64,000 nt of DNA. It comes from Symsagittifera roscoffensis (lineage: Eukaryota > Xenacoelomorpha > Acoela > Convolutidae). A program made the position numbers and the translations under genes. The number at the start of each line of letters is the position of its first letter. Position 1 is the stretch's first letter. The stretch is taken from assembly GCF_963678635.1 (NCBI RefSeq), contig NC_087062.1, positions 1,054,001-1,118,000 of the forward strand, given 5' to 3'. The notes under the pieces are model-generated. The model searched no databases and was not told where the DNA came from. It was given only the letters and a program-made list of their open reading frames with translations. Shown piece after piece: positions 1 through 10,880 of the stretch.

Positions 1-1345
1 GTCCAGTTTTATGTGTCCTGCTGCCTCAACATTTTGTCACCCGATTATCAAAAAAAATGGAGTCAACGGGGTTATTGACGTTTACTATACCGCTGACTTT
101 GTCAAATGTTTTTGAGCTTGTATCTTATATATTAAATGGAAAACTGAATGCGCTATGGACGCAACGTTTTAATTTTCTATCGAGCACAACGTTTAATCAT
201 TCAAAGCAACCATCAGAGAAAAATGAACTCGATCCAATTTCAAGGACGGACAGCACCTGCCTATTTTTGTCCAAAATTTTGCGTTTACAGATTCATTTCA
301 GTCTGAAACGAATTAACTGAAAACAGCAACCTCCATGCTGAGAAACTGTTTTTCGAAAACCGATTCGGTCCATGAAAAAAATATAAATATTTCAAAGTTT
401 CTTAGCTTTTTCATTCAAGCTTTTATAGCTTGAAGCTTGCTTAGGAAAGCTTGCTCATGATGCTTGTGTAGAAAAAATGAAAACTTTCCGCGTACCGATT
501 CGGTCCACGAAATAACTTGAAAAATTTCAATTTTCATAGCTTGAATTGCTTGCTTAGAAAACTTCAAGCTTTTCGCAATTTGATTCGGTTTATAGATAAC
601 TTGAATTATATCAAAATTTCCAGCTGAAAAAGCACGTTTAGAAGAACTTAATTGTTTCACTAACTGATTCAGTCTATGAACTAAATTGAAGTACTTCAAA
701 GTTTCGTAGCTTTTAAAGCTTGCTTAGAAAAACTTGAACTTTTCGCGAACCGATTCGGTCTGCCAACAAAAAACATGAAAAAAGTTCAAAGTTTTATAGC
801 TTGATCATTCAATGTTTTATACCTATAAAACTTGCTTAATAAAACTGAAACTTTTGCGCAGCGATTCGTTCCACGAAATAACTTGAAAAATTTCAAAGTT
901 TCATAGGTTAAATAGCTAGATTGGAAAATTTCAAGCTTTTCGCAAACTGATTCGGTTTATAGATAACTTGAATTGTATCAAAATTGTTAGCTGAAAAAGC
1001 TCGCCTAGAAGCACTTAATTGTTTCACGAACTGGTTCAGTCTATGAACTGAATTGAAAAATTTCGAAAATCGTAGCTTTAAAAGCTTGCTTAGAAAAAAT
1101 GAAACTTTTCGCGTACCGATTCGGCCCACGCAATAACTTGCAAAAGTTCAAAGTTTCATAGCATGAGTAGCTTGCTTAGAAAACTTTATATTTTGGTAAC
1201 ACGATTCGGTCTACGAAGTGCTGAGATTTTTTGAAGTTCATGGCTCGATTAGCTCGCGCATAAAACAAATTTTCGCAAACGTTTCCTTCTAATAATTAAC
1301 TTAATAATTTAATTTTTTATAGCTACACTAGCTTGATTAAGTGAA
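1..1345. repeat. Degenerate ~84-bp satellite with higher-order period
   Basis: Every 82-90 bp a GATTCGGT-like core recurs (near 362, 496, 583, 667, 750, 864, 949, 1031, 1117, 1201), followed by text resembling 'ataacttgaaaaatttcaaagtttc'-type AT-rich sequence and an 'agcttgcttagaaaa' box. Some intervals are longer (114-134 bp). Four consecutive monomers starting near 496 match the four starting near 864 better than they match each other, giving a period of about 366 bp. Small ORFs on the minus strand arise because 84 bp is a multiple of three; I do not regard them as genes. The same family returns inverted at 50,200-52,080. Confidence 0.8.
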
Positions 1346-1356
1346 TTTGAATAGTA

Positions 1357-1567
1357 TTGTATCGTGTCCCGGATCCTAAGGGGGGGTTCTTCCTAAGGGG
1401 GGGTGGTCCTCGCGTAAAGCAAACTCCTTGGAAAGGGGTCCTTAATTTTTTGGAGGACCCTCATCCTAGGATTTTGTAAACAAAAGAAATTTTCCACCCA
1501 AAAAGCAGAAGACCCCTTACTTAGGATCTTGCTAAGTTTAGCTTAACAACAAGGGACACGATACAAA
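1357..1567. mobile_element. 211-bp MITE with perfect 14-bp terminal inverted repeats
   Basis: The left end reads TTGTATCGTGTCCC (1357-1370) and the right end is its exact complement, GGGACACGATACAA (1554-1567). Just inside, GGATCCTAAGGGGG on the left pairs imperfectly with CCCCTTACTTAGGATC on the right, so the whole element could fold into one long hairpin. It has no coding capacity. It interrupts AT-rich sequence beside the satellite. The superfamily cannot be assigned, because the flanking target duplication is short and ambiguous (TA-like). Confidence 0.7.
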
Positions 1568-1834
1568 ATTCTTTCTAATTCCAAATTTTGGGGTCCTAAT
1601 TATTCGTCCTGGTTAATTATATGAATCATAATAATTATTATATTCGTTTCGGGCAAATGAACTTTCGACCTAGTTGAAATTTGTTAGTGAACGGGAAATT
1701 GACTTTTATGGTATATAATAAAAATTCGCCGGCAATTTTGGCAGCGTAGCTTAACTGTTAGCAGCAGGAAACTAATTCCTTAACTTGACCTATATTTTAT
1801 GGTGACTTTTACATATATTTTTTGTTCAACTACT

Positions 1835-3740
1835 TCCTCTTTTAGCTTACTTACTCTACCTAACTTTTAAACTTTACTTTTTGTTTACTCTTGATTCAAA
1901 CTCTATTCACTTAACGTTTTTCCCTTTTTCTTGATCAATGTTATGCTTTGGGTTTTTAACTTTACTTTACTTTACATTACTTTACTTCAAAATACCTAAT
2001 TTCATACTTAGTTGAAACTTAAAAACTAACTTACCAAGATAGTTTGCATAGATGCATACATTAATACACACATACTTGGATTCATTCAGACAGACAAAAC
2101 AACACGCATACATCACTTTACGTTGCCTAACTTTACTTCTTTTACTTTAGTCTTTTTTTTACATAATTCATCTTTACTCAACATCACCTAATGAACTTTA
2201 CTTTGATATTTCCACTGCATTTTGCGCTCTTTCCTTATCTTACTTTACTTTGCGTTACTTTAACTTACTTTGTTTTACTTTACCAACTCACCTACTCACT
2301 TACTTACTTATTTACGTACTTACTTATTCACTTACTTACCTACCTACCTACTTACTTACTTACTTTCTTTCTTATTTACCTACTTACTTTCTTACTTACT
2401 CACTTACTTACTGACTTACTTACTTACTTACTTACTTTCTCACTTCCTTTTCACTTACTTACTTACTGAATTACTTTTTACTTACCTAATTACTTGCTTA
2501 CTTTTTTTCTTACTTACTCACTCACTTGCTTACCGATTTACTTACTTACTTACTTACTCACTTCTTTTTCACTTACTCACTTACTTTTTTACTGACTTAC
2601 TTTTTACCTACCTAGTTACTCACTTACGTGCCGACTAATTTACTTACTTACTTACTTCTTTTTCACTTACTTACTTACTGACTCACTTTTTACTTACCTA
2701 ATTACTTAATTACTTTTTTTCTTACTTACTCACTTACTTACCGACTTACTTAGTTACTTACTTACTCACTTCTTTTTCACTTACTCACTTAGTTTTTTAA
2801 TGACTTACTTTTTACCTACCTAATTACTTACTTACTTACTTTTTTACTTGCTTCCTTACCTACTTACTTACTGACTTACATACTTTTAAAACTACTTGCC
2901 TACCTCTTTTCTTATTTACCTACTTCCTTTTTCGCTCACCATCTTACTTTTTACTGACTTACTTACTTGCTTGCTTGCTGATTTTCGTACTTACTCCCAT
3001 ACTTACTTACTCTTTTCTTACTTACAGTCATACAACTATGTCCGTTTTACTTTTTTTAATTAGCTTACTTCTTTAGTCTTGTTTGTTTCAATTTATTTTA
3101 CTTCACCTTTGCTTTGTTTTACCAGCACTTCATCTCAATCTACTTATTTTATCTTACCTTCCTTTGTTTTCGTTTACTCACTAGCTTACTTATTTACTTA
3201 CTTACCTACTTACTTTTTTGCTTACATTTTTACTCACTTACATACTACTGACTTACTTGATTATTACTTTAACTACCTATTGACTTACTTACTTTTTATT
3301 TACGTAATTACTTACATATTTACTTACTTTCTTACTGAATTATTTACTTCCTTTTTTACAAACTTACTTATTTACTTTCGGCCTAGTCACTTACTTGTTA
3401 TCAGTTTCAATTCTTTTTACATAAACCTAATTAAATTAGGGCTATTTTACTGAACTCCTTTACTGTACTTCACTTCACCTTACTTCTTTTACTTTAGCTT
3501 AAGTCTTATACTTACCTAACTTTACTTTTAATTCTGCCCCTACTTTGCTTTGCTTCGCTTTACTCTAATTAGTCTTAGTTTATTTTACCTAATTTTTTTT
3601 TACTGTTTTTACTTAAACTTACAATAAACTTACTCACTTTACTTTACCCTACTTTTATTTTACTTTATCTTCACTTTAACTTACTTCACCTTGTTTTACT
3701 TTATTTTATTTTAGTTTACTTAACTTACCCAACAATACTT
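1835..3740. repeat. Decayed (TTAC)n tetranucleotide array
   Basis: About 1.9 kb consist largely of TTAC/CTTA repeats, purest between about 2,280 and 2,900 and increasingly mixed with TTTAC and CTTT variants towards both ends. Apparent ORFs rich in Leu/Tyr/Thr (for example 2,191-2,469 and 2,270-2,638) are the translation of this repeat and not genes. Confidence 0.9.
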
Positions 3741-3780
3741 CATACTCTAACTTCTTTTCAATTAATTTCGTTGTCGAATA

Positions 3781-4950
3781 ATGGCTTTATATACGCATGG
3801 AAAAGTGATGAATGATGTATGGCTTGATGGATGTATGGTTTTATGATGGATGGATGGCCTTATGATGGATGGATGGTTGAGTTGATGAACGGATGGCTTG
3901 ATGCATGGATTGTTTGATGAATGGAGGGTTGGCTAGATAAAGGAATGAATAGACGGTTGGGTGGATGGCTGGATTTTTGTGCCGATCGAAGAATGATTGA
4001 AAGGATGTTTGGACGGTTAGGTTGCTGGATAGACAAGGTCGGCTAGATGATGTACAGCTTTATGGATGGATGGCAGGATGGATGAATGCTTGGCTGAATA
4101 GATTGGTAAATGACTGAATGAATAGTTGGCTTAGAGGATGGCTGGCAGGATTGATGGTTGGCAGGACTGAACCATGCGTGGCTGAATGGCTAAATAATTG
4201 GCTGGATGGATTGGCGATTGGAGTTTTAAATGTCTGAATGGATGGATAGCTTGATGGACGAGAAAGTGGCTGATGGCTGGACGTCTGGTTGGATAGCTAG
4301 ACCGATCAATTTTTTGGTGAACGGATAGCCGGGAGTAACAGGTTAGATGGATGGATGGCTGATTGCATCGATGGATGGTTGATTAGATGAAAATTTTTTG
4401 GATGAATGAATAGATGGTTGGCTGGCTGGTTGTTCAGATAGATGGAAAGATTAATGCCACTTGGATGGATGACTGATTGGATAGATAGCTTTGTGAATGA
4501 ATGGATGATAAGATGTTTGGGTGGGTGAAAGGATTGACGATGAGTTTACAGATTGCTGCTGTATGGTTGGTTGAATGGATCAAGGGATGAATAATGGCTC
4601 GTCGGATGAAGGGATGTATGGCTGACTTGGTAATTAGATGGATGGATAGACTGATGCCGGTTGGATGGATGACTGACTGGATAGATAATTTTGTGGACGG
4701 ATGGATGACAAGACGTTTGGGTGGCTGAAGGGATGGAAGTTGAGTACATAGATTGCTGCTCTATAAATGGTTAGACGGATCAATTGATAAAAAAATGGCT
4801 AACCGGATTATGTGATGGTTGGTTGACTGGTTGCATAGTTGCTTGATGGTAAGGTTACTGGTTGAATGGGTGCTTGAAAGGTTAAATAGATGGAAGTTTT
4901 TATTAATGGTAAAAAGATAGATGGCTGGATGTTTGGATCTAGGACTGGAT
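3781..4950. repeat. Decayed (GGAT)n tetranucleotide array
   Basis: GGATGGATGGCT-like words dominate for about 1.2 kb, with many substitutions. There are two internal near-duplicate segments, around 4,440-4,560 and 4,650-4,760, each containing a GACAAGACGTTTGGGTGG-like or related word. The array abuts the (TTAC)n array, making a compound tetranucleotide tract. There is no coding signal. Confidence 0.88.
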
Positions 4951-6590
4951 GTATAACCTTTGTACTACACTACTCTATGCTGCCCTATTGTCTTTAGTCA
5001 TTACTGTATACGATATAGCCAAACATGCAAACATATCCTAAGGCCATTTTACCTTAAAAAGATGGCAAATAAATGTCACAGGCATTTAAATGAAGCAATA
5101 AAACACTCATTATCTAGCAAAAAAGAAATAGCACAAAATATTTAAACACATGTCATACATTACGTGATGATTTAAAAAAAACTTTTAAGAGCTTTCAAAA
5201 ATTGACGAAATTTTTATTTAAGTTAGTTGATCAGCTTTTTTGTCAATTGATATTTGGTAGCATGTGTTGTTGTAGTAACACGCCTAGTTATTTAGGATAA
5301 AATTTGGTTTTGTTTCAAAGGCCAGAACAATAATCATATGCATTAAGAAAAATAATAAGACGAAATTTAAAAAAATCTCTCTCAGTATTTGGAAAAAAAG
5401 TATGTGAGTTTAGTTTTTAGAAGCAACTTTTTATCATTTAGATAAACCATACAGTTAACCACTGTTAGATCAAATGAGTCTCCAGAGTCCGAAGATTTAA
5501 GAATTAGGCTTTGAAAACTTTATTCGTTTCAAACTCAATAATTTGACATTTTGAGAGGTAATGAAGAGCAATAACCAGGTTATTACGGGTAAAATTTTTG
5601 ATAATTTGTTACGTATAAAGTTGAGCCTTGTTACTTTTTGGAATTAAGACGCTCACTGAGTTTTTAGATATAAAACAAATAATTGAACCAAAATCTTGGA
5701 TATTTTTTTGTTTCATCCATTTTTTGGCTGAAAACAAAAAAAAACTTACTCTTTTTACAGTTTCAAATGAAGAATTTGAAACAAGCATAATTAATTTACA
5801 AGTTCAACCAAGTACTAACATGAATTGATTGATGTTTGTTTGAAGTAAGTTCAACTGTTTGATAATAGCGTTTTTAGATCAAGTGCTTTGAATTCTAGTT
5901 GTATTAGTTTCGAACGAACTTAAAAAGTACGTGGTTCGAAGCACCAACTCTGATCTTTTTGTAATCAAGTAATAAGAATTGATGAAAATTTTTTCAAGTT
6001 GTTAAATGGATCTAGAACTTTAAGGCGTCTTTGTTTTGAGCAAATTCTTTGACTGAAGAATGAAATTGCTGAAAGTTTTTTGAAACAATTGATGTAGTTA
6101 TGCTTTGCTTTGTATATTGTGTTACCTGGAGTCAACCTATTGGTAGCTTGCTTTAAGATAAATGAATGAACAAACTCAAGTTTTACCTGTACATAACTGA
6201 ATTTTTTTTGTTAGTTAGTGTATTTTGGCCAGAGTTAAATGATTTGAATGTTTTGGTGTGCAGTCTTTAATAAATTGGACTTTAGTTAGTGTCACGTTTC
6301 GTAATGAAAATACCCTTACAGAGTATGTTCCTTCATTTTTTTGAAGTATTAGCAGAATTAGATTTTAAAGTTGATTTTTATTGTCAACTTCCGTAACTTT
6401 TGTAAATTCAAAGCTTCCAAAAAGTAAATTGTTTTGCAATAAAATTAAAAACGGCTGAAAAGAATAATGGTTTCAATTGAGCATGAGTTGTCCCATCTGC
6501 AAACAAAAAACATTAAGCTTTGATTTATCTTTGACAGATTCAGAAAACTTAGATTGATACAAACCAGCCTAACAATGAGATCTTAAAGCT
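4951..6590. other. AT-rich stretch without recognisable gene
   Basis: I see no open frame with protein-like composition, no exon-like splice pair supported by homology and no RNA gene. Short ORFs (61-66 codons) are at the length expected by chance here. The words AAATTGATG and TTTGAA recur, but no clear repeat unit emerges. Confidence 0.6.
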
Positions 6591-7205
6591 GCAGATTTGT
6601 GTTAATATGCTATCATGATTTTTCAAATCATTTCACACAAAGCCTCACAAAAGACAAAAGGAATCGTTTGTCGGTTTTGCGGATAGCGGGCATTAGCTAT
6701 CCCGGCGTTGCTTGTAACATTTCGTTTAAGTCTCACAAAACACAGAGGCAAGACCGTTTGGTTTAGCGGGCAATAGCTATCCGGGCGTTGCTCGTCGCTA
6801 CGCTCCTCGGGAACGCCCCCCGCTGGTAAAGTCGGTATGGTTCAACTTTCACTTCCAGACGCGTAATAACTATCCAATTTATAGTCCCAGAACTGATATT
6901 GTGTGTTAATGCGCTATCCGTGTTTGCCGAAACTTTTCATATAAAGTCCCACAAAACACAGAGGCATGGCCGTTTGGTTTAGCGGGCAATAGCCATCCCG
7001 GCGTTGCTCGTCGCTACGCTCCTCGGGAACGCCTCCCGCTGGTAAAGTCGGTATGGTTCATCTTTCACTTCCAGAAGGGTGATAACTATCAACTGTTTAG
7101 TCCTAGAACTGCTATTGTGTGTTAATGCGCGCTGTGCGTGTTTGCCGAAAAACTTCATATGCAATCTCACAAAACCTAGAGGCATGGCCGGTTGAATTAG
7201 CGGGC
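6591..7205. repeat. 217-bp satellite with nested hairpin core, running into gap
   Basis: The anchor CACAAAACACAGAGGCA occurs near 6,734 and 6,950 and, slightly changed, near 7,168, giving monomers of 216-218 bp; a diverged or truncated unit precedes them. Each monomer carries a GC-rich core in which AGCGGG pairs with CCCGCT and, inside that, GGCGTT pairs with AACGCC, forming a ~60-nt nested stem. The outer and inner arms are kept in both complete units (about 6,768-6,831 and 6,979-7,042). The array is cut by the assembly gap. Confidence 0.8.
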
Positions 7206-7405
7206 NNNNNNNNNNNNNNNNNNNNNNNNNNNNNNNNNNNNNNNNNNNNNNNNNNNNNNNNNNNNNNNNNNNNNNNNNNNNNNNNNNNNNNNNNNNNNNN
7301 NNNNNNNNNNNNNNNNNNNNNNNNNNNNNNNNNNNNNNNNNNNNNNNNNNNNNNNNNNNNNNNNNNNNNNNNNNNNNNNNNNNNNNNNNNNNNNNNNNNN
7401 NNNNN
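7206..7405. other. Assembly gap of 200 N
   Basis: Exactly 200 undetermined bases separate the 217-bp satellite from LTR sequence. The true length is unknown. The gap hides most of the element's 3' LTR, its outer boundary and any target-site duplication. Confidence 0.99.
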
Positions 7406-7622
7406 TTGTTGTGTTGCTTTTTAGCCTTTCTGCCAAAATGGCCGTTTTTGACGTTTCTGAAAATTGTTACATCATCACTTCGAAAATTTAAAATTTAGGA
7501 ATTTCGTTTAAATCGTTCGAATAACGTTCTTATTCCTTCTAAATCGCCAATTCGGAAGGTTCGCTGCTAAAAATTCCTAGACTGCAGAGTTTGCATTTTG
7601 TCCATTCTGGTCGAATGTCACA
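7406..7622 (-). mobile_element. 3' LTR, partial (start of LTR only)
   Basis: Collinear with 31,281-31,510 apart from small indels. On the minus strand the copy begins with TGTGACATTC at 7,622 and continues leftward until the gap at 7,405. It contains the same ACTGCAGAGTTTGCATTTTG word and the same start of a short reading frame as the 5' copy. Confidence 0.8.
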
Positions 7623-7645
7623 TACTCCCCGGACAGTCCGGTCAA
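7623..7645 (-). promoter_or_regulatory. Candidate polypurine tract next to the 3' LTR
   Basis: On the element strand the bases immediately before the LTR read GTCCGGGGAGTA, then TGTGAC. A purine run abutting the 3' LTR is where plus-strand DNA priming occurs in LTR elements. It overlaps a 13-bp palindrome, CCGGACAGTCCGG (7,629-7,641). The core TGTCCGGGGAG or TTGTCCGGGGAG recurs inside the element near 19,027, 21,517 and 21,583. Confidence 0.5.
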
Positions 7646-8445
7646 TGTCCTCATTGAATCACGCAATGTTCGTAAAATAGGTACAGTGTCATCGAACAGA
7701 TTTTACAAAATGCACGAAATTATTTTTTTTATCCACGTCACATCGACACTGCAGAATATAAATGGCATCAGTCCACATCACTATAGCCTTCAAATTCTTT
7801 CATTAATCTGCACATTGAGGATATGACCCAAAATAAAACATATTTTCCGACTTCCAATGTCAATGTCTTCATTAAAAACTTTTTCTCTTAGATTTAAAAG
7901 GTGTTGGTTTGCAGGACAGTCCTGCCAACCAACAAGCTAAAATTATCCTACTATGCTTCTTCCCTTCGGAAATCTTGCTTGTTATTGTCCTGAATATTAA
8001 AACTAAGAAACTTTGTGGTTAGAAAGAACAATGAAACAATCTCCCTCGTCGAGAGATTACCCAAGCCTTTCATGTCACCACAAAGTGATCAGTTCTCCTA
8101 GCTGATTAAAAACAGTCATGTAGGCTGGAATATTTAAATATACTCCTTCACTCAAGCCTTTCTAAATAAATAGTAAGTAAGTGTCTCTAAAGCCACTCAA
8201 CTAAAATCAAAATGCAAATTTATAAATGCAACAATTTCAAAACTCAACTAAATGTTTCAGTTTTCAATTACAACTTGGTTGCTTGGTTTCTCACTAGAGT
8301 TTTTTCACACACATAAAACAATTCTGAGTTTTAACTTTTTCTTCATCACTCCTTTGTTTCCTTCTTTTTTCGTCGTTTAGAAGTTCTAAAACTTCTAAAT
8401 TCTTCTAATTTCATCTCTTTTTGCATCTCGTTTTTCGGCCATTCG
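7646..8445 (-). other. 3' untranslated region of the giant element
   Basis: About 800 bp between the last ORF and the tract next to the LTR contain no protein-like frame. A 31-bp near-perfect palindrome centred on GGACAGTCC lies at 7,903-7,933, echoing the palindrome at 7,629-7,641. A CTCTCGTCGAGAG-like inverted word lies near 8,045. Otherwise the stretch is AT-rich. Confidence 0.5.
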
Positions 8446-9336
8446 TCAATGTTCCATTTCTTCCTCCTGTGATACTGACTCTGCACTCTCAGTTTCCGTA
8501 TCCTGCAACACGTCGTTAGCTATCTTGACGCTGCTGGAAGCCGTCCTCCAGCACTTCTGCTCTTCTACCCTCTGTTTGCAACAAGGTAGGGGATCCACGT
8601 TAGATTCTCTGTTCCTGCAGAAGCTGTTGTGGAGACACAACGTCACATTTCTCTCCAAATCTTCCTTTAACATCTCTGCCTTCTCCTTTCCACTACGTTC
8701 ACTTGTCCTGGAAATTCTTTTCACAGCGGTGGTCACTGCATTCCGATGAGTCACGAGAGCTCGCCTGAAAGCTCCTGCTCCAATGTCCATAGCATATTCG
8801 TACAACCATGCAGTCATGTTAGCTCTGAACCATGGCATCAATCGTTTTCTTGCCCATATCTTCTTCACTTCCATCGGAATGTTTAGAATTTTGCACGTTG
8901 TCTCAAAAAGATCAAGATCTTTTAGACAATCTAATTTCCGCAACTGTTCTCTCGTCGGTGCCTCCTGTCTATTATTTTCTCTCACATGAGCTTCCAGCCA
9001 TCGTATCGCCATCATAACTCCCACTATCACTATTGTTATGGGCTGTGATGAGTCTGGTAAACCCATGGAGAGCAGCTCTCCAGAGTCCCAGATCAACATC
9101 AGATTACTACGCTTGGGATACCACCAGGTCTGCAGCAAGCAGTGGCAGGGAAACTCGTCATGTGTCAACATGATGCTCCTCCAATTACGTTTTCCCGAAG
9201 CTTCCAGTAATAGTTCCACTTCCATCATCACTCGGTGGACTTCATCATTCTCGTCTACTGTATTGTAATCTGTGACAGTTGATCCTCTCTGTTTCTGTCT
9301 CTCAAAGTCACTGAAGTTCCCGCTCACATATCCCAT
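8446..9336 (-). pseudogene. Accessory ORF, last segment of the post-pol coding region
   Basis: A 296-codon frame starts at an ATG but reads on in frame upstream past a TAG at 9,340-9,342, so the annotated start is probably not the original one. There is no catalytic family I can name. About residues 75-115 there is a hydrophobic strand-rich stretch (LMLIWDSGELL ... PITIVIVGV) whose spacing resembles the GIND protein at 13,293-14,930 (DVIMLAAVDLDLL ... PITIVFAGIND), suggesting a diverged relative that lost the Asn-Asp pair. The C-terminal third is charged with a Cys-rich patch (CLHNSFC, LPCCKQ, EQKC) and ends in an acidic tail. It is the final coding segment before the 3' UTR. Confidence 0.6.
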
Positions 9337-9339
9337 GAA

Positions 9340-9604
9340 CTACTTTCCTAGCATTGACTCCAACTCTTCCTTGGTTCTCTCTGGAACTGCTGAGAACATC
9401 TTACATAGCAACTCGTAAGACTTCTCGGACATTCTCGCCAGTCTCACACACTTCGGCACTGAGAAGACTTGATCCACGATCGTTCTCGTACGTACTCTTT
9501 ACGTCCACAGCTACGAAATGTACAAGGTATCTGCTCTTGCACATTGGAGCCAATGTTGAACCCACCAAAATATCGTGCTCCTGATCGTCTACAATAAGTC
9601 TCAC
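9340..9604 (-). pseudogene. Accessory ORF segment, frameshifted
   Basis: Two overlapping minus-strand frames carry protein-like sequence. One begins near 9,604 (IVDDQEHDILVGSTLAP). The other becomes protein-like from about 9,490 (VFSVPKCVRLARMSEK) and continues in frame into the 8,446-9,336 segment after a TAG at 9,340. The simplest reading is a single-base frameshift near 9,490 plus one nonsense mutation in one ancestral ORF. No known domain is recognised. Confidence 0.5.
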
Positions 9605-9641
9605 TGTGTCTGATGTTCATTTCCGTCTCGATTGCTTCCCT

Positions 9642-10331
9642 TCATTTTCCTATGTATTTCTGCTCAGTCTGCAGAACTCCTTGGAATACTTCTACACTGA
9701 TGGCTGTAACCATCTCATGTATCTGTTCTAGATTCAATAGTGACTCCAAAGAACTAAACATGCTGTAGAATCCTAGTGCGGTCACTAGATTCACCTCGGT
9801 TCCTCCATGGCAATCTGCTATCAGTTCCGTTTCTGTTCTTGCTTTCATCACTACGTTTCCAAACAATACCGTCAATTGCTTGTGTTGTTTCTCCAGGGTC
9901 TTCACACAGTCCAGACCTCCACAAACGTGACCCTCCACTCCACAGACTTCCGCCAGACAGCTACCAGGTTTGACCCAGTCTTCTGGTCCCCAGCCAGGCA
10001 ACTCCACTTTATCTTCTCCATTGCTCCTAGAGGCCGTTATCATCACATTATATATGATGTTGAGGTCACGCAGGTTACAATCTGCATTCAGTTCCCTCTG
10101 CACGTCTTGTGTCGCCCGTAATATCGAGTCAGCGTTGGGACTAGGACACCATGATGGCCTCATCAATTCCCACACTGCCATCAAGCTCGTTCTCTGTAAT
10201 TCATCTGAGAATCCCAACCCAAACTCCACTCTTTTGTCGGATTTTGGTACGGAAGGTGCAGTCACCTCTTCTTCCAAGACCAGTCCCAATTTGGTCTGTG
10301 AATTATTAGCGCTCTTAATCGTTACAATTTT
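9642..10331 (-). pseudogene. Accessory ORF segment, continues upstream frame after a stop
   Basis: About 230 codons follow directly, in the same frame, after the TAG at 10,332-10,334, so the internal TTG or CTG codons are unlikely to be the true start. The protein has a Cys/Gly patch (CLAEVCGVEGHVCGGLDC) and Leu-rich helical stretches; I recognise no family. It ends with TGA at 9,642, and the same frame continues for several codons before a frameshift leads into the next segment. Confidence 0.55.
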
Positions 10332-10880
10332 CTACGTCCAGAATCTTAGCAACACTGCCTGCTCGTAATCGAAGAAGCAATCGCGTATGTCTTCACTCAG
10401 GAAAGGGTTGTACGCTATCCCTATGATTCCGGATACGTAGCTATACGACTTCTTCTTGATCGGTCCACAGTATTCACTGGATTTCGGTAGTGCCCCCATA
10501 GATTCTTTAGCGAGTCTCAGCTCCTTGTTTAAGGATCTCCTGATTTCGTCTATCTTTCTCATGGGTTCTAATTCCTCGGGTTCTTTCAGGTTCACCCTCA
10601 TCGGTTTACTTTGCTGCATATCCAGTAGTGCTAACAAGAATAAGGCTTTCGCTCGCTCATCGCCTTCCCTCAACATCTTAACACAAGTGTTCAATGCAGG
10701 TACTGAAATCTGCTCTATCAGGAATCGAATGAAACAGAGAGCGTCTCTCCGCTTCGCACACGCTACTGCTGCTCCCTCTTGGACTATCAGATCCCTCAGG
10801 TTTGTCATAAGGAAAACCTTCTCTTCTTTCGACCTCTTCCTTTCTTCTGAATCATATTCTTCGCGAGTCAGTCCCATCAT
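10332..10880 (-). pseudogene. Accessory ORF segment, helical, charged
   Basis: 182 codons, rich in Lys/Glu/Arg/Leu and predicted by eye to be mainly helical (KEEKVFLMTNLRDLIVQE, DERAKALFLLALLDMQ). The frame stays open and protein-like upstream of the ATG for about 12 codons, indicating that it was once continuous with the 10,852-11,709 ORF through a frameshift near 10,920. It overlaps that ORF by 29 bp. No domain assigned. Confidence 0.55.

Noticed and set aside
415-1129. Two similar minus-strand ORFs (94 and 73 codons) sharing VHRLNQ and IQVIYKPNQ
   Set aside because: The similarity comes from the ~366-bp satellite period, and the ~84-bp monomer length keeps frames open. Neighbouring monomers have stops.
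2191-3453. Leu/Tyr/Thr-rich ORFs of 92-124 codons on the + strand
   Set aside because: They are direct translations of the (TTAC)n array; no start context, no homology, and all frames of the repeat are open.
5925-5950. tRNA B-box-like GGTTCGAAGCA
   Set aside because: No matching A box, acceptor stem or cloverleaf could be built upstream.
7119-7436. ORFs spanning the N gap
   Set aside because: Most codons are undetermined, so they carry no evidence.
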